Below, one piece after another: positions 26,229 to 34,057 of a stretch of DNA of 64,000 nucleotides. The notes below the pieces were generated by a model that searched no databases, was not told the origin of the DNA, and saw nothing but the letters and a program-made list of their open reading frames with translations. A program made the position numbers and the translations under genes. The stretch is taken from NCBI GenBank assembly GCA_964251965.1, contig CAXULQ010000001.1, forward strand, positions 682,001 through 746,000. The letters are read 5' to 3'. The stretch is from Mucilaginibacter_A sp964251965 (lineage in GTDB: Bacteria; Bacteroidota; Bacteroidia; Sphingobacteriales; Sphingobacteriaceae). How positions within the stretch are numbered: position 1 is the first letter of the stretch; every line of letters begins with the position of its first letter.

Positions 26229-27380
26229 TTACTTGCTCAATTCGTTAATCCTGCTTTGTGTATAGGCGATGTAAACTTGTTCTTTAACCGGTGGTTTTGC
26301 TTTAAGATACTTTTTATAAAACTTTAAAGCGTTTATTTTATCGTTCAGTCCTTTATCATACAAGTTAGCTAAATTGTAATAAGTAATGGCTTTCTCTTTA
26401 AAAAATAAACCTTTTTGGTAAGCTACGGCTTCATTTTTAAACTGTTTGTTTAAATCGTAGGTATCGGCTTTTTCATCATAATAAATATCTGTGTATGGAG
26501 ATATGGCCTGCGTTAAAGTTTTATCATAATATTCTGCCGCTTGCTTATATCTTTTTAAAGCTTTGTAACTTCTGGCAGACAAATAAAAAGTTCGTTCTGT
26601 TTGTGCATCGGCTGGCAAAGCCAAAAATGTTTCCAAAGCACAAGTATAATTTTTGTTCATGTAATACGATGTGCCCAACATGTTTTGGATTTCGATAGAT
26701 GGATCTCCGAGTTCTACCAATTTGATACAAGTGCCGATCGTTTCTTTAAATTTATCATTGATGTAAGTTAGTTTGGCAAAAGTCCGCAGCAAAAGAAGAT
26801 TGGTAGAATCTGCAGCCAAGGCAGCTTTTAAAACAGGTTCAGCTTGTTTACTTTGTTTCATGTTGATCAACAACAAACTTAAATCTGCGGCAACATCTGG
26901 TTCTTGTGGATTGAGCTGGTTTGCTTTTTTCCAATTCAGAATGGCTTTCTCAGAATCTGATTGCTCGGAATACAATTTCCCTAATTGTTTATAAACCGAA
27001 AAATTACTTTTATCAATAGCAATCACCTTTTCGTAATATAATAAAGCTTTGCTATTGTTTTCGCGCCTTACTTGGATACCAGCCAAATTTAACAAAACCG
27101 GAATACTGGTAGAATCCTGGTTGTATATCCGCAGGTAATAACTTTCGGCTTCCGGCAGTTTCCCGGCCATTTGGTTGGCATAAGCAAAACGGCCTAAAAT
27201 TTTTAAATCTGTTACGGGTTCCGGATAGTTCTTTTTCAGGTAATCTGCCGCTTCTGCAAAACGCTGGTTTTGATACAAGTCGATTAAAACTGCATCGTTA
27301 GATGTATTTGTTTGCGCTTTCAATTCAACATAAAAAAACAGGGAAACTAAACCGAGGAACCAGGATACAATTGATTTCAT
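26229..27380 (-). CDS. Exported TPR protein
   Basis: 383 residues with a signal peptide (MKSIVSWFLGLVSLFFYVELKAQ). The mature part is a chain of about nine tetratricopeptide repeats; clear ones are PVLLNLAGIQVRRENNSKALLYYEKVIAID, SVYKQLGKLYSEQSDSEKAILNWKKANQLNPQ and YYNLANLYDKGLNDKINALKFYKKYLKAKP. Probably a periplasmic scaffold. A 20-bp perfect palindrome lies just upstream of its start. Confidence 0.88.
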   Translation of the reverse strand: MKSIVSWFLGLVSLFFYVELKAQTNTSNDAVLIDLYQNQRFAEAADYLKKNYPEPVTDLKILGRFAYANQMAGKLPEAESYYLRIYNQDSTSIPVLLNLAGIQVRRENNSKALLYYEKVIAIDKSNFSVYKQLGKLYSEQSDSEKAILNWKKANQLNPQEPDVAADLSLLLINMKQSKQAEPVLKAALAADSTNLLLLRTFAKLTYINDKFKETIGTCIKLVELGDPSIEIQNMLGTSYYMNKNYTCALETFLALPADAQTERTFYLSARSYKALKRYKQAAEYYDKTLTQAISPYTDIYYDEKADTYDLNKQFKNEAVAYQKGLFFKEKAITYYNLANLYDKGLNDKINALKFYKKYLKAKPPVKEQVYIAYTQSRINELSK

Positions 27381-27390
27381 AAATAAAAAT

Positions 27391-27410
27391 TTAACTAATA
27401 TATTAGTTAA
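27391..27410. promoter_or_regulatory. Perfect 20-bp palindrome upstream of TPR gene
   Basis: TTAACTAATATATTAGTTAA lies 11-30 bp before the start codon of the TPR gene on its coding strand. It could be an operator for a dimeric repressor or a hairpin in the leader. All-A/T composition except two C/G pairs lowers confidence. Confidence 0.4.
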
Positions 27411-27451
27411 AATGTGAAGATCAAAGAAAAAAAGAAAAAGATTATTTATCG

Positions 27452-27658
27452 ATACTTCTTTTATCGGTCTAAAACTTATATTGATCTAAGAATCAACGGT
27501 TTAAAACCCGTTGCTACAAAATGTACTGAGGCCACGCCTCTCCTATTTTAGCTTTTAAAGAGCCATAGGCTCGGCCAGTATTGTAAAAATGGGTTTCAAC
27601 CCGTTTGAACAAAAAGTTTAAAACAACTTTTCCAGAAAATAGCCGATAAAAGAAGCAT
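27452..27658. repeat. 12-mer pair enclosing a REP-like palindromic element
   Basis: ATACTTCTTTTA (27452-27463) and TAAAAGAAGCAT (27647-27658) bracket a palindromic element at about 27494-27610 with ends GGTTTAAAACCCGTTG and GGGTTTCAACCCGTTTG and an inner AGAGCCATAGGCTCGGCC part. The whole 290-bp space between the TPR and MBL genes is filled by these. The REP-like element may have inserted between an older motif pair. Confidence 0.7.
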
Positions 27659-27670
27659 CACCTTCTCAGC

Positions 27671-28504
27671 TTAAAACAACGACAATTGCATTTGCCCGGT
27701 TGCGGCCGTTCGCTTTTGCCCTGTTTTCGGGTTCAACAAACCATCAATATGATAAACCGGCGTTTCCACATTGCGGGAAGCCACGACAATAGTTGTTCCG
27801 GCTGAATGTGGTTGAAACAAGTTGGCAACTAAGTCCGGACAGTTGTTATCTTTCGATAAATGCGACAACAATAAATGGCTCATAAAAGAAGCACGGTGAT
27901 TTTTAAAAACGGCCAAAGCCTGCGCATTAGACAAGTGCCCTTTGCCGCCGCGGATCCGGCTTTTTAAATGATACGGATAACGGCCTTTCATCAGCATTTC
28001 CTCATCGTAATTGGCCTCCATAAAAACAGCATGGCATTGTTTAAAATGATGCGTTACATGCTGACAAACCGTGCCAATATCTGTAAAAACACCAACCGTA
28101 ACGTTGTTACAGGTAATGATAAAACTATGTGGTTCCGTAGCATCGTGTGCTTTTGGGAAAGCTTTAACCTGCAAATCACCAATCTGGATAGGCTGATGTG
28201 CCGCAAAAGGTTGATGCAGATGTTCCTCCAGCAACAGCCTGCCGAAATGCCGAGTACGTTCGGTAATGTAAACCGGCAACTGGTATTTCTTCGACAATAC
28301 TTCCAGTCCGCGGATATGGTCGCCGTGTTCATGCGAAATAAAAATTGCTTTAACCTTGCCCATCGATAAACCCAGCCGTTTCATCCGTTTTTCGGTTTCC
28401 AGGCAAGAGAGACCGGCATCTACCAAAACCGCTTCCCGGCTGTTGCCGATGTAGTAACAGTTACCGTTGCTACCCGAATTTAAAGAGGAAATGAATAAAG
28501 ACAT
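27671..28504 (-). CDS. MBL-fold hydrolase, YycJ/WalJ-like
   Basis: 277 residues. The metallo-beta-lactamase metal ligands are in SHEHGDHIRGLEVL (HxHxDH, about 57-62), the later HDATEPHSF, and EANYDEEML. The start SLFISSLNSGSNGNCYYIGN is typical of the YycJ branch, thought to act as a DNA- or RNA-processing exonuclease. A one-mismatch 12-mer lies inside the gene (27883-27894). Confidence 0.9.
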   Translation of the reverse strand: MSLFISSLNSGSNGNCYYIGNSREAVLVDAGLSCLETEKRMKRLGLSMGKVKAIFISHEHGDHIRGLEVLSKKYQLPVYITERTRHFGRLLLEEHLHQPFAAHQPIQIGDLQVKAFPKAHDATEPHSFIITCNNVTVGVFTDIGTVCQHVTHHFKQCHAVFMEANYDEEMLMKGRYPYHLKSRIRGGKGHLSNAQALAVFKNHRASFMSHLLLSHLSKDNNCPDLVANLFQPHSAGTTIVVASRNVETPVYHIDGLLNPKTGQKRTAATGQMQLSLF

Positions 28505-28583
28505 GGGAATGCAAAGTAAACAGGTTTTCGTGGATTACGACTTGCCATCCTACAAAATCAACTTAAAATTAAAAAAAGGCTGG

Positions 28584-28595
28584 TAAAAGAAGTAT
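28584..28595 (+). repeat. 12-mer repeat, single copy
   Basis: GGTAAAAGAAGTAT between the MBL gene and the MtfA-like gene (both minus strand); its complement is followed by CCAGCCTTTTTTTAATT. Confidence 0.7.
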
Positions 28596-28631
28596 CGTAA
28601 TCTTTGATCCAATTGTTTAAACCCATCAAGC

Positions 28632-29411
28632 TTATTTGGCTTTCTGCATAAATATTTTACAAAGCATCTCATACAGTTCCGGGTGCTTTTCCTTCAGCTT
28701 TTCGGGTTTTCCAAAAAAGTATTCGGAAGCAACGGCAAAAAACTCTGCTTCGTTGGTGGTGGCGTAAGGGTTAATGTCTGATTTCTCGGCTTCAATCTTC
28801 TGTATTTCCTGGTGGATCAGTTTCAGCCAGGGTTCAATATATTCATGCGGTAAAAGATGCTCCGGGATGCCATCAGTCGCACCGTCTTCCTTGTCCAGCA
28901 AATGTACAAACTCGTGGATTGCGGTATTTTCTTTTCCTGCGGAAGCAGAAAAACCCTTCCGCAAGGCATCACGGGACAAGATCATTTGTCCGTTCATAAA
29001 GCCGCTGCCAACCATACCGGTTATTTCCCGGTTGCCGCCTTCAAACTTAAAATCATTGTTAAACGCATCCGGGTACAAAATAACATTGGTAAGTTGCGGG
29101 TACTTCCAATCATTAAAATTGAAAATCGGGATCACGGCACCGGCGGCAATCAGCAAACGGTCTAAATCTTCCAGTTCCAATCCAACGCCTTCTATGCGGG
29201 TTTCCTGTAAAAACGTTTCGACTTTCAAAACAAAACTTTGCTGTTGTTCCGGTTGCAGCCGTTGGTAAAAGCTCACGTGCTGTTCCAGCAAACTTTTGTA
29301 ATTGGTTTCCTGCTGCGGATCGATGACCTGCTGCGGCAATTTAGGTTTTTTAAAGATGAAGTAACCGATCAGCAATAGCACCACTACGGCAATAACAAAG
29401 TAGAAGATCAT
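28632..29411 (-). CDS. MtfA-like zinc metallopeptidase
   Basis: 259 residues. Residues 1-18 form a membrane anchor (MIFYFVIAVVVLLLIGYFIF). The peptidase part shows HEFVHLLDKEDGATDGIP (HExxH, about 164-168) and NEAEFFAVASEYFFGKPEKLKEKHPELYEML, where the Glu in the second motif is the likely third zinc ligand. This matches the M90 (MtfA) family; E. coli MtfA affects the Mlc glucose repressor, but the membrane anchor here differs. A 12-mer is 12 bp upstream of the start. Confidence 0.88.
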   Translation of the reverse strand: MIFYFVIAVVVLLLIGYFIFKKPKLPQQVIDPQQETNYKSLLEQHVSFYQRLQPEQQQSFVLKVETFLQETRIEGVGLELEDLDRLLIAAGAVIPIFNFNDWKYPQLTNVILYPDAFNNDFKFEGGNREITGMVGSGFMNGQMILSRDALRKGFSASAGKENTAIHEFVHLLDKEDGATDGIPEHLLPHEYIEPWLKLIHQEIQKIEAEKSDINPYATTNEAEFFAVASEYFFGKPEKLKEKHPELYEMLCKIFMQKAK

Positions 29412-29423
29412 AATTTATAGCGA

Positions 29424-29435
29424 TAAAAGAAGCAT
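29424..29435 (+). repeat. 12-mer repeat in promoter region
   Basis: GATAAAAGAAGCAT lies 12 bp before the MtfA-like start codon on that gene's template side, so it would be in the 5' leader. A variant TAAAAATAGTAT is at 29528-29539, before the ABM lipoprotein gene. Confidence 0.7.
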
Positions 29436-29568
29436 TGGTACGGGCGATATTAAACGGACAAGCAGTTCTGCGAAAGTCATGGTATTTTCAATTAACTGCC
29501 GCTGCCTTGTTTTATCAATCTGCCGGGTAAAAATAGTATTAACTTTAAAGCATTAACATTTTTTATCT

Positions 29569-30306
29569 ATGAAAGCACTTTACGCTAACTTTTTAATACC
29601 CGTTTTGGTTTTGTTTTTTGCCGCCTGTAACCAGGTGCCGGCCAACCATTCGGCCAAAAAGGCCAAGAAAAGGCAGCCGATTAACTATTCCAATTATGTT
29701 ATCCAGGTTGCCACTTATAAAATAAAAAAAGGTGTTAACCCGGCAGCATTTTCCCGCTTAGATTCTACTATCGAAAAAATCAACACCCGCAAAGAACCCG
29801 GTTATATCAGCAAAGAAAGCGGAACAGACGAAAAAGGAAACTGGCTGGTGGTAATTGCCTGGGACAACGCCAGCCACGCAGAAACGGCGCACAAAAACTT
29901 TTTGCACAACCCGGCCTTATCCCAATTTTTAAATATGATTGATACGGCAAGCATCAACATTAAACTTTTTACGGTTAAAAACGACGAGAGCAATTCGACC
30001 AAAGATGAAAAACCTTATGTAATTGAGCTGGCCACGTTTAAAGAAAAAAGCCAGGTACAGCGCGATACCTTTGAAAAAAGGGACTTGCAGGTAGAAGCAG
30101 ACTACATCAGCAGGCAAAGTGGTTTTATTACCCGCCGCATTGGAAAAGCAGAAAACGGCGAACGCCTTATGATGATTTATTGGAAGACTTTGGCCGATGC
30201 AAACGCCGGGATGAAAGAATTTTTAAAAGATAAATCGGTTGCGGATTATAACAAGATGATTGATTGGAAAACGGTGGATTTGAAACGTTTTCAAGCCATA
30301 AATTGA
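29569..30306 (+). CDS. Lipoprotein with two ABM-like domains
   Basis: 245 residues. The signal peptide ends in FFAACNQ, a lipobox (Cys about 20). Two homologous halves follow: YVIQVATYKIKKGVNPAAF... (about 43-134) and YVIELATFKEKSQVQRDTF... (about 146-241). Both have the dimeric alpha+beta barrel pattern of antibiotic-biosynthesis-monooxygenase-like domains, including GYISKESGTDEKGNWLVVIAW and GFITRRIGKAENGERLMMIYW. The two domains could form the barrel within one chain. No catalytic residue can be named. Confidence 0.75.
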   Translation: MKALYANFLIPVLVLFFAACNQVPANHSAKKAKKRQPINYSNYVIQVATYKIKKGVNPAAFSRLDSTIEKINTRKEPGYISKESGTDEKGNWLVVIAWDNASHAETAHKNFLHNPALSQFLNMIDTASINIKLFTVKNDESNSTKDEKPYVIELATFKEKSQVQRDTFEKRDLQVEADYISRQSGFITRRIGKAENGERLMMIYWKTLADANAGMKEFLKDKSVADYNKMIDWKTVDLKRFQAIN

Positions 30307-30333
30307 AGAAATGGCTTGGTAGGCATCAACTGT

Positions 30334-30720
30334 GACGTTGTTAACGGGTCTTCGCCCTGTTTTTACGTTCTTTTGTCTTGATACAAAAGAACCAAAAAAT
30401 CAAGAATGCCGGATCGCCTCCGGGCGGCATTCGACCCCGCGCGCCTGGGCGATGACCTTGCAAATTGCTCTGCTATCGCAATAAAACAAGAAGCAATTTA
30501 TTTATACCGATAAAAGAAGCATTTGAAAATACCGTTCAACAAACAAAGATAACAGCGTAGATAAGCCGAAGCGATAAGTCTCCACCCAGGTGCGGGAAGG
30601 CCCGACAAAACGCCCGGAGGGATCGGGTTTGTCTTGATCTTTTGGTTCTTTTCCATCAAGGGAAAAGAACATAATACAAGCAACCGCAGGTTTGCTTATC
30701 TCCATCCATAACATTCAAGC
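30334..30720. repeat. Composite inverted-repeat element, locus 1
   Basis: Left arm about 30345-30465: TTACGTTCTTTTG..CAAAAGAACC hairpin, then CGCCTCCGGGCGGCATTCGACC and GCGCCTGGGCGATGA. Right arm about 30580-30675 is a diverged inverse: CCACCCAGGTGCGGGAAGG, CGCCCGGAGGGATCGG, TTGGTTCTTTT. An exact 12-mer (30511-30522) lies between the arms. Short ORFs here are only repeat translations. This fills most of the 486-bp gap. Confidence 0.7.
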
Positions 30721-30732
30721 AATTACTTTTCA

Positions 30733-30768
30733 AACAAAAAAAAGACACAAGCCTAAACTTGTGCCTTT
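30733..30768 (-). terminator. Rho-independent terminator of tpx
   Basis: On the minus strand: GGCACAAG-TTTAGG-CTTGTGTC followed by TTTTTTTTG, about 25 bp past the tpx stop. Confidence 0.88.
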
Positions 30769-30792
30769 TCAAAACGAATCAACTTACCCTAA

Positions 30793-31389
30793 CTATTTTA
30801 CAGCAGCAATCGCAGCCGTATAATTCGGTTCCTGGCCAATTTCCGGCACTTGCTGCTCGTAAACAATTTTACCGGTTGGGTCAATTACAATTACGGCACG
30901 GCTTAATAAACCTTTCATCGGCCCATCCATGATCTGAACGCCATAATCCCTTCCGAAATCACTCCGGAAATCAGAAAGCATCACCACATTATTGATGCCT
31001 TCGGCACCGCAAAATTGTTTCTGTGCAAAAGGAAGATCTTTAGAAATACAAAGCACGGTGGTATTCTTTAAGCCTGCCGCATCTTCATTAAATTTTCGTA
31101 CGGATTTAGAACATACGCCAGTGTTTACACTGGGGAAGATATTCATGATCACATACTTGCCTTTATAGTCGGCAAAGGTTTTGTCTGCCAAATCAACGCT
31201 GGTCAAGGTGAAACTTTTAACGGGTGTACCAACAGCAGGCAACTTCCCAACGGTATGGATAGGCCTGCCACCCAAAGTAATGGCTGTGCCAACTGTATTT
31301 TGCGCGAATGAAGCCGTTGCGATAAATAGGCTGGCAAAAGCTGTAAAAAGCATTTTACGAAGCCATGCATGTTTGTTTAGAGTTGTCAT
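30793..31389 (-). CDS. tpx: Exported thiol peroxidase
   Basis: I start at MTTLNKHAWLRK (31389); the frame continues up to 31419. A signal peptide (MLFTAFASLFIATASFAQ) precedes a full Tpx-type peroxiredoxin: LGGRPIHTVGKLPAVGTPVKSFTL, peroxidatic Cys in FPSVNTGVCSKSVRKF and resolving Cys in QKQFCGAEG. It reduces hydroperoxides, here probably in the periplasm. Most Tpx proteins lack such a clear signal peptide. Confidence 0.92.
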   Translation of the reverse strand: MTTLNKHAWLRKMLFTAFASLFIATASFAQNTVGTAITLGGRPIHTVGKLPAVGTPVKSFTLTSVDLADKTFADYKGKYVIMNIFPSVNTGVCSKSVRKFNEDAAGLKNTTVLCISKDLPFAQKQFCGAEGINNVVMLSDFRSDFGRDYGVQIMDGPMKGLLSRAVIVIDPTGKIVYEQQVPEIGQEPNYTAAIAAVK

Positions 31390-31439
31390 AGGAAATCGGG
31401 TTTGATTAAAGATAAGCAAATGTAAGAATAAAGGTATTT

Positions 31440-31880
31440 GTTTCTTTATCGTTTTAATGGGTTTGCGCCGTGTTTTTATGTTCTTTTTGCTTTAATAATT
31501 GATGTTTTAAAAGAAGCAGGCTTTTTTATTTGGCAAACCTGCGGTTGCTGCTTTTACGTTATTTTTGCTTGAACAAAAAGAACCAACGAATTCAAGCATT
31601 TCGTATCGCCTCCGGGCGGCATTCCTCCCCTCGCGCCTGGGTGATGAATTTGCAAACTGCTTTGCCATTTCGATAAAAACAAGAAGCATTTTATTTATAC
31701 CTAAATATAATTCAATAATGCAGGATAATAAAGCGGACAAGCCAAAGCGATAAGTCTCCACCCAGGCGCGGAAAGGCCTGACAAAACGCCCGGAGGGATC
31801 GGGTTTGTCTTGATTTTTTGGTTCTTTTTGATCAAGCAAAAAGAACGTAAAGAGGGCGAAGACCCGATTCAAAAATAGTG
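31440..31880. repeat. Composite inverted-repeat element, locus 2
   Basis: Arms homologous to locus 1: left about 31545-31650 (CTTGAACAAAAAGAACC, CGCCTCCGGGCGGCATTC, CGCGCCTGGGTGATGA) and right about 31750-31870 (CCACCCAGGCGCGG, CGCCCGGAGGGATCGG, GGTTCTTTTTGATCAAG). Between them a degraded motif TAAAAACAAGAAGCAT (about 31673). A one-mismatch 12-mer (TAAAAGAAGCAG) is at 31508-31519. It occupies nearly the whole 494-bp gap after the sensor gene; short frames in it are not genes. Confidence 0.7.
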
Positions 31881-31913
31881 GTGAACAATTCCATCTTCCA
31901 ATTCCAATAAACT

Positions 31914-33191
31914 TCAAGACTGCTCACTTTTCTTGGTAATCGTCCTAATCACTTCATCCAGTTCTTTCGCAGACTGATCTAGATAACCTAACAACTTCGG
32001 ATCAACTTGGTCATTTTCGTTATGGGTAATTAATTCTATCAAACCCATAATTCTTGCTAAGGGAAGCCTTACGCCATGCGATTGAATGAATGCAATTTCT
32101 TGCAGCTGTGCATTTTGTGCTTCTATTGCCTTGGTATAATTTACCTGCTCTGTAATATCCCTTGCAATTACCAACCTGGCTTCTTTTCCTGCATAGGAAA
32201 TGGAGCTGCACCTGATATCAACATAAAACTCCTGCTTGTTTTTTCTGCGGTGTACAGCCATGTTCTGCATGGTTGTATTTTCTTTGATATGGCTCACGAT
32301 TTCTAAAATGCCATCCAATCCTTCTTCCGGCCTTAAATCTTTTAAAGTCATGCACAGGAATTCTTCCCTGCTGTAACCGTAATTTTCGATCGCCGATTCG
32401 TTCACTTGTAAAAACTGCAAAGTTTCAAGATCAAAAACCCACATAGGCGAAGGGTTTAAGTAAAAAAGGCTTTTATAGTGCCCCTCAGATTCCTCCAGTT
32501 GCTTATTTAATTCTATTCGGTCTAAAACTTCCTGCTGCAACTTTCCTTTTAAATGATGCTCTTTTAAAATGGTACTTTCTAAACCATTTATAATTTTGCC
32601 GATTGAGGCAACACTTACCCAGCTCAGGAATATTAAATTGGATGATACGGCAATCCACGCCGCTAAATCGTATTCACGAAAAAATAGGCTGCTTGCAGAT
32701 TTTTGATAAATCCCGACTGCAAAAACAGCGCAAATGATAAAGTTTGCCGCTACCGACCAATAAGCCACCTTTGTACGGAAAATAAGCGTAGCAAAAACAC
32801 TTAGTGCAAGCAAATAAACCCTTCCGGGACCAAATGACCCTAATTGCGCTAAAAGAACTATGGACAGGCAATACAAAATAAAAACCACAAACGCCTTCCT
32901 GAAAGTTAAATTTAATTTCGCGCTTAGCGCAATCAGCGGAATGGAAATGGCGGTTAGCGTATCAAAAATGGCCAGAAACAGAAATCCCGTTCGTATGGAA
33001 ATGATTACGCAAGGTATCAATGCAAGTAAACAAACGGGGATTAGATAGGTGATAAAGTTTGCAAAAAGTGTATCGCGCCAAAAAGAAATGTCTTCCGTTT
33101 TGTCCTGCGTATTTCCGATGGCCGCATGTTTAACAAAATATTTATACCGGCACCACCAGAAGTTAAAAGTAGGCTTTATAGCCATAAACAT
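31914..33191 (-). CDS. Membrane PAS sensor with dimerisation region but no ATPase domain
   Basis: 425 residues. Six or so membrane helices occupy residues about 40-205; a coiled-coil linker follows (KEHHLKGKLQQEVLDRIELNKQLEESEGHYKSL); then a PAS domain (about 235-355, FYLNPSPMWVFDLETLQFLQVNESAIENYGY). A HisKA-like helix pair follows (IAFIQSHGVRLPLARIMGLIELITH) with a candidate phospho-His. The protein then ends in KKSEQS without N, G1 or G2 boxes. Such forms are seen in Bacteroidota; it might be phosphorylated in trans or signal through dimerisation only. Confidence 0.85.
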   Translation of the reverse strand: MFMAIKPTFNFWWCRYKYFVKHAAIGNTQDKTEDISFWRDTLFANFITYLIPVCLLALIPCVIISIRTGFLFLAIFDTLTAISIPLIALSAKLNLTFRKAFVVFILYCLSIVLLAQLGSFGPGRVYLLALSVFATLIFRTKVAYWSVAANFIICAVFAVGIYQKSASSLFFREYDLAAWIAVSSNLIFLSWVSVASIGKIINGLESTILKEHHLKGKLQQEVLDRIELNKQLEESEGHYKSLFYLNPSPMWVFDLETLQFLQVNESAIENYGYSREEFLCMTLKDLRPEEGLDGILEIVSHIKENTTMQNMAVHRRKNKQEFYVDIRCSSISYAGKEARLVIARDITEQVNYTKAIEAQNAQLQEIAFIQSHGVRLPLARIMGLIELITHNENDQVDPKLLGYLDQSAKELDEVIRTITKKSEQS

Positions 33192-33392
33192 TCATTTTGT
33201 GCCGAGTAGTTCAAATTATTTAGGTTTTGATAACAAAAGAGCGAATCAACCGCTTTGCTATACGTTATCGCGCCGGTAAGGTTGTTTGGCAATAAAAGCA
33301 AAAGAACAAGCTTTAACCAAGCGGCGTATTTGAATGAGCGGTTTCCCGGAAAAACCAGTATATGCTTTTTAGATTAATATAATTTATACTGA

Positions 33393-33725
33393 TAAAAGAA
33401 GCATTGGCACAGATAAACCGAAGCGGTAGGTTATTATCCTGATGCGTAAAGGCCCGGCAAAACGCCTTGAGGGATTTGGTTTGTCTTGATTTCGTTGGTT
33501 CTTTTTGGTTAAGCAAAAAGAGCGTATTGCAAGTTACCGCAGGTTTGCTTAAAACATTAACAGGCCTTCGCCCTACTTTTACGTTCTTTTTGCCTGAACA
33601 AAAAGAACCAACGAATTCAAGCATTTCGTATCGCCTCCGGGCGGCATTCGACCCCTCGCGCCTGGGTGGCTACCTTGCAAATCCCCTTTCTTTCGGCTGC
33701 TCTTTTCTGTTGGATGCTTCTTTTA
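33393..33725. repeat. Composite inverted-repeat element, locus 3, bracketed by 12-mers
   Basis: Order is reversed relative to loci 1 and 2: the right-type arm comes first (about 33430-33530, AAAACGCCTTGAGGGATTTGG, GGTTCTTTTTGG), then the left-type arm (about 33575-33672, TTCTTTTTGCCTGAACAAAAAG, CGCCTCCGGGCGGCATTCG, CGCGCCTGGGTGG). Exact 12-mers lie at each edge, TAAAAGAAGCAT (33393-33404) and ATGCTTCTTTTA (33714-33725). The 33192-33392 stretch shows nothing I recognise. Confidence 0.65.
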
Positions 33726-33748
33726 TCTGTTGTTTTTTGTTGGCCGCG

Positions 33749-33945
33749 CTGGTCGTAATTTGTAATCACGTCCTTTGAACAAGGATTTTTTAATTCCATC
33801 ATTAAACACTTTCTACCATTCCCTGCCTTAGCTTTAAACAAGTGGAGGCATCCTAAATTTGATTGTTAAAAGAAGTGCGGTTGTTTGTAAAAACAGGATC
33901 ACCGATTCGAGGCTCAAAGGGACGTAATTAACAAATCCCGGCCAG
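33749..33945. mobile_element. MITE-like element with terminal inverted repeats, copy A
   Basis: 197 bp. The left end CTGGTCGTAATTTGTAATCA and the right end, read inverted, CTGGCCGGGATTTGTTAATT are near-identical over about 30 bp (continuing ACGTCC.TTTGA). The interior (TTAGCTTTAAAC, GTTGTTTGTAAAAACAGGATCAC) is shared with copy B at 44315. It contains a degraded 12-mer at 33867. No protein is encoded. Confidence 0.75.
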
Positions 33946-34057
33946 TAAAAAGCCTAAAATGTACTTTAAAATATTACTAAGCGTTATCATGCCCAAAACC
34001 TTTACTCCGCATCATTTGCTATACTTGTACCTAATAATCAACAACTATATTCACAAA

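Noticed and set aside
30498..30714. Short minus-strand frames with LCSFPLMEKNQKIK-type products
   Set aside because: They are translations of the composite inverted repeat and reappear in related form at 31507-31917 and 33313-33624.
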